The notes under the pieces: generated by a model
Database searches by the model: none
What the model was told of the DNA's origin: nothing
The model's input: the letters and a program-made list of their open reading frames with translations, nothing else
Assembly: GCA_017431585.1 (NCBI GenBank)
Contig: JAFRKU010000080.1
Span: 1-10,697, forward strand
Source: a bacterium
GTDB taxonomy: Bacteria > Patescibacteriota > Microgenomatia > UBA1400 > PJMF01
Direction: 5' to 3'
Length of the DNA: 10,697 bases
Translations under genes and position numbers: made by a program
In this document: piece after piece, positions 1-6,090 of the stretch
Numbering within the stretch: the stretch's first letter is position 1
Layout of the letters: each line of letters opens with the position of its first letter

Positions 1-1386
1 GACCATCTCAGCCAAAATTGGGCCAAGCTCCATACTCAATTACACGCCTATACCGCCACCGTTTTCCAAAATCAAGCCGGTCAGCCCAGCGACGAACTTG
101 CCGTCATCGCCCAAACGCTCGCTGCTACCCAGGATGTCAGCAAACGCACCGCTACTGCCCTCGCGTCTGCCCATGCCGAACTTAATCAGTTGGCCACCAC
201 CGACCAAATCGACACTTTTCAAGCCGTCTTGAAAGAAGTTGACGATCAATTGTCGCTACTTAGCGATTATCTGGGTTTTTGGCAAGCCCTCGCCCTACCT
301 GGCGCCCACCAAATTACCCTGGTGCAGCTGGATAATCACACTCCTCGCACCGGCGGCGGCACCGTCGTTGGCTTTGATAATTTGGTCATGCGTGACGGCC
401 GCCTCGAAAGCGCCACCTATGCCACCGCCAGTCAAGCCGCCGAACTCTCCAAAATCGCCGCCAATCTCCCCGCCGCTCTCACTGATGCCCTCAACCAAAC
501 CAATCTGGACGCCGACGATTTCTCGCCTTTAGCCAACGTCACTTTTGATCGCTCTTTCGCCGACGCCACCCCCGTTTTGCGTCAAGTCGTCGCTAGCGCT
601 TACAATTTCAATGCCGATCTCGTCGTTGCTGTCAATGAAGGTGCGCTTTCCGCCTGGAGTCAACTTTTCGCTGTTGCGCCCCAGTTATCCGCCGTTCACC
701 AAGCTCTCGCTGTTGCCACCCCAGATCAGCTCACCGCCTTTTGGCAATTGCTCACCAGTGAACTTGACCAGCGTACCTTTCAATTCGCCACCACTGACGC
801 CAGCCTGGATCAAGCCCTCGCCACCCACAATCTGTATACCGACGCCGCCCGCATCAAATGTCCCAATTTTGACACCAAAGTTTGCTACCTGGATGCCTTC
901 TCTCAGTCGGATAATTACCTCACGCCCGCCTTACTTACCCAGGAAATCACCCATCAAGTCACGCTTAGCCTGGAAAAAACCACGCACCAGCGCCACCTTG
1001 TTCTCACCAATCAGTCCGAAACCACCGCTGCCGTCGATTTCTGGCGTCTCAATCTGCCCACCGGCGCTCAAATCGTCAGTCTCAACCGTGACAATCGCGC
1101 TTTTGAGCTGACTGATGGCGCTTATTTGCTCCGTCTTGGGCCCGGCAGCACCACCACGCTGGATATTACCTACGAAATCCCCCGCCCCATCACCAGCTCC
1201 GATTTCACTTACAGTTTGTATCACGCTGTTCAGTCTGGTTTATCCGACCAAAACGTCAAACTCGTGGTCAAAAACAATCTCCCCTACTCGCCCCAGCTTA
1301 TCACCCCGTCAGCGGTGACCAGTGGCAACGATATTCGCTTTACCACGCTCCCCGGTCGCAATTTCCTGGGAGCTGTAGTTTACTAG
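1..1386 (+). CDS. DUF4012-like protein, 5' end outside window
   Basis: The reading frame is open from the first base to TAG at 1384-1386, so this is the C-terminal 461 residues of a longer protein; the first in-frame start-like codon (TTG 190) is not the real start. The pattern resembles the DUF4012 family, common in Patescibacteria and of unknown function: a strand ending in an asparagine/histidine-rich turn with RTGGG (about residues 117-121, where the family has RPTGGF), then a conserved GRL segment, an LTAFWQLLTSELDQ helix, a paired-Cys patch (CPNFDTKVCYLD), and a beta-rich C-terminus with LDITYEIPRP. Family members are usually membrane-anchored at the N-terminus, which would lie upstream of this window. 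The sequence is rich in Ala, Thr, Asp and Gln, as expected for an exported protein. The family call rests on pattern memory only, and the GGF-type motif is imperfect. Confidence 0.65.
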   Translation, partial: DHLSQNWAKLHTQLHAYTATVFQNQAGQPSDELAVIAQTLAATQDVSKRTATALASAHAELNQLATTDQIDTFQAVLKEVDDQLSLLSDYLGFWQALALPGAHQITLVQLDNHTPRTGGGTVVGFDNLVMRDGRLESATYATASQAAELSKIAANLPAALTDALNQTNLDADDFSPLANVTFDRSFADATPVLRQVVASAYNFNADLVVAVNEGALSAWSQLFAVAPQLSAVHQALAVATPDQLTAFWQLLTSELDQRTFQFATTDASLDQALATHNLYTDAARIKCPNFDTKVCYLDAFSQSDNYLTPALLTQEITHQVTLSLEKTTHQRHLVLTNQSETTAAVDFWRLNLPTGAQIVSLNRDNRAFELTDGAYLLRLGPGSTTTLDITYEIPRPITSSDFTYSLYHAVQSGLSDQNVKLVVKNNLPYSPQLITPSAVTSGNDIRFTTLPGRNFLGAVVY

Positions 1387-1397
1387 TGTTAGTTTTC

Positions 1398-1427
1398 GGC
1401 CAGTCAGTAAAATATTTTGCGCTGGCC
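1398..1427 (+). other. Hairpin just after the DUF4012-like gene
   Basis: GGCCAG (1398-1403) and CTGGCC (1422-1427) are complementary arms. The 18-base loop contains AAAATATTTT, which can fold on itself. It lies 12 bases after the stop codon, where a terminator would be expected, but no T-run follows on either strand. It may be a processing or weak termination structure. Confidence 0.25.
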
Positions 1428-1436
1428 ACAAACCCA

Positions 1437-1498
1437 TGCTCCACGTGCGGCCTCCCAGGTTAAATTTATGCTCCACGTGCGGCCTACTCGAGGAAAAC
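1437..1498 (+). repeat. Two-unit CACGTG repeat upstream of rplY
   Basis: TGCTCCACGTGCGGCC occurs at 1437-1452 and again at 1469-1484, a period of 32 bases. The second unit is followed by TACTCGAGGAAAAC. The same two-unit arrangement with the same 32-base period lies at 5943-6004 upstream of guaB. The rest of the 185-base gap (1387-1571) holds the hairpin at 1398-1427 and the rplY promoter. Confidence 0.85.
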
Positions 1499-1536
1499 AA
1501 GTTGGTCAAAATTGCTCCCCCGAATGGCACTTTTTG

Positions 1537-1545
1537 TGATATAAT
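1537..1545 (+). promoter_or_regulatory. Extended -10 promoter of rplY
   Basis: TGATATAAT: TATAAT at 1540-1545 preceded by TGn. No acceptable -35 lies 16-18 bases upstream, which fits an extended -10 promoter. Transcription should begin near 1552, leaving a leader of about 20 bases before the rplY start. Confidence 0.7.
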
Positions 1546-1571
1546 ACACCAATCGCATTTAGAAAGACTTT

Positions 1572-2198
1572 ATGGATAAACACATCTTAACCGTCACTGC
1601 TCGTGATTTAAAAACCAAACCGGCGGCCATGCGTCGCGAAGGTCAGCTTCCTCTCAATGTTTTCGGCCGTGGCCAAAGTCAAGCTTTCGCCGCCAGCACC
1701 AAAGACACCGCCAAGCTACTCGATCAAATTAGCGAAAGCACTGTTTTTTATTTACAGGCCGGCAAAAAAGAGCTGCCCGTCATGCTCGAAGAAATCCAAC
1801 GCCACCCAGTGACGGATCAATTGTTACACGTCTCCGCTCGCCAAGTCGATCTCAAACAAAAAGTCACCGCCGCTATTCCGGTGGAAACCGTTGGCACTTT
1901 CAATGTGCCTGGCGCGATTTACCAGTTGGTCCAAGACGAAATCGAAGCCGAAGGCTTGCCTACCGATTTGCCCGAAAAATTTGTCATCGATTTGTCCAAA
2001 TTTACCGCCATCGGTGACGAAGTTCACTATGCTGACTTGGACTTCGACCGCTCCAAAGTCACTCTTCAAGTCGATAACGAACACGAACCGGTGTTGGTCG
2101 TCAACGAACTCAAAGAAGAAGTCGAACCAGAGGAAAAACCGGCCGAAACCGCCGAAGCCACTGAGTCTGCCGCCGAAGAAGCCGCGCCCGCTGCTTAA
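1572..2198 (+). CDS. rplY: 50S ribosomal protein bL25, CTC (long) form
   Basis: bL25 binds 5S rRNA in the central protuberance of the large subunit. The 208-residue product has the two-domain CTC/TL5 layout. The N-terminal 5S-binding domain (about 3-92) includes RREGQLPLNVFGRG and the signature IQRHPVTDQLLHV near 75-87. A beta-rich C-terminal domain (about 95-185) follows, with VPVETVG-type and FVIDLSKFTAIGD segments. A low-complexity acidic Ala/Glu/Pro tail (about 183-208) is common in long bL25 proteins. Start: ATG at 1572 with a weak AGAAAG Shine-Dalgarno 5 bases upstream and an extended -10 about 27 bases upstream. It stands alone; the next gene is convergent, with only 6 bases between the two stop codons. 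Confidence 0.95.
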   Translation: MDKHILTVTARDLKTKPAAMRREGQLPLNVFGRGQSQAFAASTKDTAKLLDQISESTVFYLQAGKKELPVMLEEIQRHPVTDQLLHVSARQVDLKQKVTAAIPVETVGTFNVPGAIYQLVQDEIEAEGLPTDLPEKFVIDLSKFTAIGDEVHYADLDFDRSKVTLQVDNEHEPVLVVNELKEEVEPEEKPAETAEATESAAEEAAPAA

Positions 2199-2204
2199 GC
2201 TTAA

Positions 2205-2498
2205 TTACTCTTTTTCTTCTTGCGCTAGCACCGGTACGCTCTCGCGCCTTCCCCACTCGTGCACTATTTGCTCGATTGTCTCGCCGTCACCGTACAAATG
2301 CAAAATTTGTCGCGTCCGTGTGCCCCGAAAAACCAACTCCACTCCCCCGCTCAACTGTCGGATTTTCATCCGATGTTGGCCACTGGGTAAACCGGTTTTG
2401 ATTTCCCCCGGCGAAATCCCGATCCCGTTTTTCTCCAAAACCTTCACCACTGGCTCCAACCCCTCGATAATCGTGGTGTGTCGCCCTCGTCTGCTCAT
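2205..2498 (-). CDS. Small protein, DUF2103-like
   Basis: A 97-residue soluble protein. The N-terminus RRGRHTTIIEGLEPVVKVLE followed by GIGISPGEI and a basic, beta-like centre resembles the DUF2103 family. That family is annotated only as putative metal-binding proteins, with a conserved H-S/T-T-x-I-x-GL start. Here the motif is His-7, Thr-8, Thr-9 and Gly-13, Leu-14. There are no cysteines, so any metal site would have to use His and acidic residues. The ATG overlaps the TGA of the upstream membrane-protein gene (ATGA, 2495-2498) and no strong Shine-Dalgarno is seen, so translation is probably coupled. Function is unknown and the family call is tentative. Confidence 0.7.
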   Translation of the reverse strand: MSRRGRHTTIIEGLEPVVKVLEKNGIGISPGEIKTGLPSGQHRMKIRQLSGGVELVFRGTRTRQILHLYGDGETIEQIVHEWGRRESVPVLAQEEKE

Positions 2499-3151
2499 GG
2501 TCTGATGAAATACTCGCTATTCGGATCCATCAGCCACGCTTGTTGAATCCACTGATCATAAGCCACCCTTTGGCCCACGTGATAATAAAGCAGCGCTAAA
2601 TCAAGCTTTTCGCCCTGACTCAATTCCGCTTGTTGCCACGGAGTCAAACTGTCCACCTTGGTTAAAAACTCCACAATTTCCTCATCAGTCAACCGAATTA
2701 CGCCACTGCCTGTCGCCGGCGCCACCATCCCGGGCCAGCGCGTATTATCGTCAATTTTCATTGATACATCAGTCAAAAGTGGAGTAGGGGAGTCGCTTGT
2801 TGCCGTCGTTTCGCTTATCGGTACTTGTCGGCGGATTTTGCTCACCATCGCCATTGATATCAGCAGTGTCACCACTAAAATTGCCGTCGCTAGCCATCCG
2901 GCCGCCACCATCAGATAGTATTTCACTCGCAAATTCAGCGGTAGCTTGTCGATTAATACCAAAATCTCGTAATAAACTTTATCAAAAAAACTATTGATAT
3001 GTCGGCCCAAAAAGCCAATCACGTCCGTCACTTGCGACCCAATCAGCAACAAAGCGTAAAAAGGCACCAGTGGCACATTGTACCAATTGCTCGCCAGCGC
3101 TTCGCTCCTAGACACTGGGCCAGTCGCATCCCGCGAGGAATTGCTCACCAT
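2495..3151 (-). CDS. Membrane protein with TPR-like tail, unknown
   Basis: A 218-residue protein I do not recognise. Residues about 79-103 (YYLMVAAGWLATAILVVTLL and following) form one clear transmembrane helix. Residues 27-48 are hydrophobic or amphipathic and may be a second membrane-associated helix. The linker 108-150 is Ser/Thr/Pro-rich. The C-terminal 155-218 is helical, with LALLYYHVGQ then WIQQAWLMDPNSEYF, resembling the last helix pair of a TPR repeat. The chosen ATG (3151) has a GGAAAGG-like Shine-Dalgarno about 9 bases upstream. It overlaps the 3' end of valS (continued frame) by 44 bases, so the genes are probably co-transcribed. A later start would remove the overlap, but none has a better ribosome site. 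Confidence 0.7.
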   Translation of the reverse strand: MVSNSSRDATGPVSRSEALASNWYNVPLVPFYALLLIGSQVTDVIGFLGRHINSFFDKVYYEILVLIDKLPLNLRVKYYLMVAAGWLATAILVVTLLISMAMVSKIRRQVPISETTATSDSPTPLLTDVSMKIDDNTRWPGMVAPATGSGVIRLTDEEIVEFLTKVDSLTPWQQAELSQGEKLDLALLYYHVGQRVAYDQWIQQAWLMDPNSEYFIRP

Positions 3152-5397
3152 TTTCTACTGCCTTTCCCAGCTCTTGCCAAATCGCTTGTGTCACAAACGG
3201 CATAAACGGCTGCCACAATTTCAAGTAAGTCTCCAAGCCCGCCGCCAGCAGGGTAGAGGAGAGCTGACCAGCTTTGCACTTTTCAATCGCTTCATCGCAA
3301 AAATAATGCCAAAAACTGTCATACAATCGATCAGCCGCCAGCCCCGGTTTGTAATTTGCCAAAAGCTTCGCTCACGTCTGTCACAATTTGCTTGATTTGC
3401 CGGCTAAATTCCTCATTTACCTTTTGACTGCCCGCGCTGTCTTTTTGCTCATCTGTCAGCATTTGGCTAAACCGCGCCGCGTTCCACAATTTATTGGTCA
3501 AATTGCGCGCCGCCTTAAAATCTTGCTCGCCGATGGATTTATCCTGGCCCGCGCTCGAGCGCACCACCAGCGCAAACCGTAGCGCGTCTGCCCCGTATTT
3601 GTCCGCCACCTCCAGCGGATTGATCACGTTGCCCTTGGACTTGCTCATTTTCTGGCCCTTGCTGTCGCGCACCAGCCCGTGCAAATACACACGAGAGAAA
3701 GGTAATTTTCCGGTTTCAAACTGCCCCATCATTAGCATCCGCATCACCCAAAACGGCAAAATGTCGTAGCCGGTTTCCAGCACGCTTGTCGGATAAAATC
3801 GCTCGAAGTCCCCCGGCTTGTTCGTCATCAGTGTTACAAACGGCCATTGTGCCGAGCTAAACCAAGTATCAAATGTGTCCGTTTCTTGAATATAACCGTC
3901 CAAATCCGTCTTTTCTAGTTCGATCACAAATGCACAGTCTATCGGTGCGTCGACGCTTTGTAGACCTTTTTTAACAAGTTTTAGGTCATAAACCGGCAAA
4001 ATGTCTTTCAGTAAGCCGGTTATCAAAAACCGTCCGTCAGCGATTTCTTTAGACAAAACTTGATCAATATCAGCTTTTTTGTCCTTTTTATCAAGCAAAA
4101 ATGACACTTGAATTTCCGAATTCTCGTCCACTTTGTACCACACTGGCTGGCGAATGCCCCATACAATTTGTCGGCTAATGTTCCAATCGCGCAAATTAGT
4201 CAGCCAATTGCGCAAAATTTTATCGTAACCTGTCCCGTATACCGTGATCTCGCCCGCATCTAATTTTTCAATGATTGGCGCCGCCAAAGGCTTCGTTTTG
4301 ATGAAAAATTGCGCCTTCGGCAAAGGCTCCAGTGTCCGCCCACACCGGTAGCAGCAAGATAATTGGTTTTCATATTTGTCATCAATATGATCAATCAAAC
4401 CCATCTCTTGCATTTTCGCCACAATCGCCTCGCGCGCCGCCGCCACGCTCATCCCCGCGTAAGGCCCGGCAGTTGTCGTCATTTTCCCCTGGAAATCAAT
4501 CACTTGGATAGGGGAGGGGAGTTCATCTTTGTGCCGTTGCCACACCGCAAAATCATTGTGGTCGTGATACGGCGTGATTTTCACCACCCCCGTCCCAAAC
4601 TCACGCTCCACGTATTCGTCGGCAATCACTTTCACCTGGAAAGGTCCGTTCACACCCTGGACCGTGATTGTCTGTCCTATGTATCGGGCGTAGCGCTCGT
4701 CGTCCGGATGGACCGCCACTGCCGTGTCGCCAAATTTGGTTTCCGGCCGTGTTGTGGCCAACACAAACGGTCCGTACTTGATGTAATAAAGCGGTGTTCG
4801 CGCCGTTTTGTGTTTCACCTCCAAGTCAGAAAACGCCGTCCCGCATTTGGTGCAATAGTTCACCAGCTGCATATCACGGTACACCAACTTTTCCCGGTGC
4901 AGGTGTTGAAAAGTCTGTAACACCCGCGCCACCACGTCGCTATCCAACGTGTACTTAAATCGCGACCAATCCAGACTAAAGCCTAGTCGTTCCAACTGTT
5001 GTCGTGCTACCTGCTTGTTTTCTTGCACGTAGTCCCACACCATCTGGTACAACGTATCCCGGTCAAATTGAAACCGCGATTTACCCGCCTTTTGCAGCTT
5101 TTTTTCAAACACAAATTGAGTTTCAATGCCCGCGTGGTCTGCCCCAGGTAGCCACAAGGTGTCGTCGCCTCGCATCCGATGAAACCGCACCAAAATGTCT
5201 TCGATGGTGTACATTGCGTGCCCCACGTGAAGCGGGTCGTTGGCGTTGGGCGGCGGCAAAACCAGGCTAAAATAGCCTGGTTTTAAGCGACCAGCCGCCG
5301 GCTGGTCGCTAGGCGTGTTCACGCCCGCCACCGCCCACGCCTCATTGATTTTTTGCTCGTATAATTTGTGATCGTACTTGCTGTCCATGTTGTCCAT
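3108..5397 (-). CDS. valS: Valyl-tRNA synthetase, interrupted by a frame change
   Basis: Charges tRNA-Val with valine in the cytoplasm (class Ia synthetase). Numbered from ATG 5397: HIGH-type HVGH at 57-60, then PGADHAGIETQ; editing-domain TTRPETKFGDTAVAVHPDD; two Cys pairs (C182/C185 and C349/C352) that could hold one zinc; ISRQIVWGIRQPVWY ending at 421; DTFDTWFSS around 508-514; KMSKS at 583-587. Between 422 and about 502 lies an unusual insert of about 80 residues. The first frame runs to TGA at 3331-3333. The anticodon-binding domain (NYKPGLAADRLYDSFWHYFC, then PFMPFVTQAIWQEL) continues in the +1 frame from about 3362 to TAG at 3108. Rejoined, the protein is 762 residues and lacks the usual C-terminal coiled coil. 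The start is 5397 or 5388; neither has a Shine-Dalgarno, and the promoter geometry favours 5388. Confidence 0.88.
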
Positions 5398-5424
5398 TCT
5401 AACACATTTTCGCTTACTTGACAA
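5396..5424 (-). promoter_or_regulatory. Candidate valS promoter
   Basis: On the minus strand TTGTCA (5424-5419) and TAGAAT (5401-5396) are 17 bases apart. Transcription would begin near 5389, essentially at the second in-frame ATG (5388), implying a leaderless message. The -35 overlaps the -35 of the opposing promoter at 5418-5446. Confidence 0.5.
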
Positions 5425-5446
5425 ATTGCCCACATTATGATATAAT
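5418..5446 (+). promoter_or_regulatory. Perfect consensus plus-strand promoter
   Basis: TTGACA at 5418-5423, a 17-base spacer, TATAAT at 5441-5446, and TG one base upstream of the -10: every sigma-70 consensus element is present. The -10 sits in an inverted repeat (ACATTAT, GAT, ATAATGT, 5434-5450). No plus-strand protein gene follows before guaB at 6091, so it points into the antisense strand of the toxin gene. Confidence 0.75.
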
Positions 5447-5452
5447 GTCCAC

Positions 5453-5510
5453 AACTTTTGGGATCTACCCATCACCCCTATCAGTTTTCTGGTGGGGGTC
5501 AAATTTTATT
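5453..5510 (+). ncRNA. Candidate tiny antisense RNA
   Basis: The predicted RNA begins about 7 bases after the perfect promoter and ends in the U-rich stretch after the 5474-5499 hairpin, about 55-60 nt in all. It is complementary to the last 15 or so codons of the toxin gene and to the gap before valS. It has no start codon with a ribosome site. The promoter and hairpin are seen; the RNA itself is inferred. Confidence 0.4.
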
Positions 5511-5878
5511 AGATTAATTAAACTATTTACGATTGTTTGATAATCGTTATTTGTTACCTCTCCGAGTATGTGGTCTAGTCGTTTGACGCTAAATGCTCGT
5601 GTCTGTGCCAACAAGGCCACAATTTCTCGCTTTTGAAAGTTAAAAACACGATACCATGATCCAGTGTGTATCTTGGTGCTCAAAGGAATCCCCAAAAAGA
5701 ATTTTTTGTTAAACTTTTTCACAACCAATACGGGCCGAATAAAATTTTCACCCTTGCCGTACTCCTCAGAACCTAGATTTTTTCCAATCTTGCACCACCA
5801 GACTTGTCTCTCTTTAAAATTATAATTTACAGCCCGTTCCTGTAAAATCTTCTTTTTCTCATTCCACTGATCAAACAA
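5465..5878 (-). CDS. PemK/MazF-family toxin
   Basis: Family members are ribosomal or mRNA-cleaving endoribonucleases of type II toxin-antitoxin pairs. Numbered from TTG 5878 (137 residues): FDQWNEKKKIL N-terminal helix, then ERQVWWCKIGKNLGSEEYGKG (24-43), FIRPVLVVKKFN (46-57), GIPLST (63-68), IVALLAQTRAF (86-96) and KRLDHILGEV (99-108), which match the family pattern in order, including the RPVLVV strand and the AQTR motif near the expected active site. The frame is open to ATG 5950, but a TGATATAAT promoter lies inside that extension (5912-5904), so translation must begin later. TTG 5878 follows AAGAAGAAG; GTG 5893 is the alternative. No antitoxin gene adjoins. It is visibly more AT-rich than its neighbours, suggesting transfer. 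Confidence 0.8.
   Translation of the reverse strand: MFDQWNEKKKILQERAVNYNFKERQVWWCKIGKNLGSEEYGKGENFIRPVLVVKKFNKKFFLGIPLSTKIHTGSWYRVFNFQKREIVALLAQTRAFSVKRLDHILGEVTNNDYQTIVNSLINLIKFDPHQKTDRGDG
5474..5510 (+). terminator. Hairpin with U-rich tail, plus strand
   Basis: ACCCCTATCAG (5474-5484), loop TTTT, CTGGTGGGGGT (5489-5499): an 11-pair stem with two G-U pairs in the plus-strand RNA. In the minus-strand RNA those two positions become C-A mismatches, so the structure favours plus-strand function. CAAATTTTATT follows; the U-run starts 4 bases late, so termination may be partial. Confidence 0.5.
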
Positions 5879-5903
5879 TTCTTCTTCTTTCACAATATAC
5901 CAT

Positions 5904-5912
5904 ATTATATCA
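5904..5912 (-). promoter_or_regulatory. Extended -10 promoter of the pemK-like gene
   Basis: On the minus strand TGATATAAT, with TATAAT at 5909-5904. Transcription should start near 5897. The position where a -35 would sit (5927-5932) is inside the palindrome at 5921-5938, so a bound protein there would block or control the promoter. Confidence 0.65.
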
Positions 5913-5920
5913 CACTCACC

Positions 5921-5938
5921 ATGCTCCACGTGGAGCAT
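5921..5938. promoter_or_regulatory. Perfect 18-base palindrome, parS-like or operator
   Basis: ATGCTCCACGTGGAGCAT is identical to its reverse complement. The inner 16 bases have the form of the bacterial parS centromere (TGTTTCACGTGAAACA and variants), differing only at symmetric C/T and G/A positions. It covers the -35 position of the pemK-like promoter, so an operator for that gene is an equal possibility. Confidence 0.55.
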
Positions 5939-5942
5939 TTTG

Positions 5943-6004
5943 TGCTCCACGTGCGGCCGTCCAGGCGAAAATCGCGCTCCACGTGCGGCCTACTCGATGA
6001 AAAC
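5943..6004 (+). repeat. Two-unit CACGTG repeat upstream of guaB
   Basis: TGCTCCACGTGCGGCC at 5943-5958 and CGCTCCACGTGCGGCC at 5975-5990, again a 32-base period. The second unit is followed by TACTCGATGAAAAC. It is the second copy of the arrangement at 1437-1498 and lies about 70 bases upstream of the guaB -10. Confidence 0.85.
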
Positions 6005-6057
6005 GCCTTTCACAATTGTTATTACTTTATTTTCCTCACCCGCGCCCGCCGTCGGTA

Positions 6058-6066
6058 TGATATAAT
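6058..6066 (+). promoter_or_regulatory. Extended -10 promoter of guaB
   Basis: TGATATAAT with TATAAT at 6061-6066 and no recognisable -35. Transcription should begin near 6073, about 18 bases before the guaB ATG. The Shine-Dalgarno AAGGAG is at 6081-6086. Confidence 0.75.
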
Positions 6067-6090
6067 ACCCCAATAGGGGAAAGGAGTTCT

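Noticed and set aside
1437..1498. The spaced CACGTG repeats as a minimal CRISPR
   Set aside because: Only two units of 16 bases with 16-base gaps, similar gaps at both loci, and no cas genes nearby.
1891..2505. Plus-strand open frame of 204 codons running through the rplY end and the small minus-strand gene
   Set aside because: The product is Lys/Ser/Pro-rich in a shifted frame of rplY and then antisense of another gene; no start signals.
4363..4920. Plus-strand open frame of 185 codons opposite valS
   Set aside because: The product is Arg/His/Val-rich low-sense sequence complementary to the conserved ValRS editing domain; no promoter or ribosome site.
5879..5950. N-terminal extension of the pemK-like protein to ATG 5950
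   Set aside because: It would place the promoter -10 and the 18-base palindrome inside the coding region and adds residues with no match to the family.
6068..6079. CCCC-AATA-GGGG hairpin ahead of guaB as an attenuator
   Set aside because: The predicted transcription start falls inside its loop, so the left arm would not be in the RNA.
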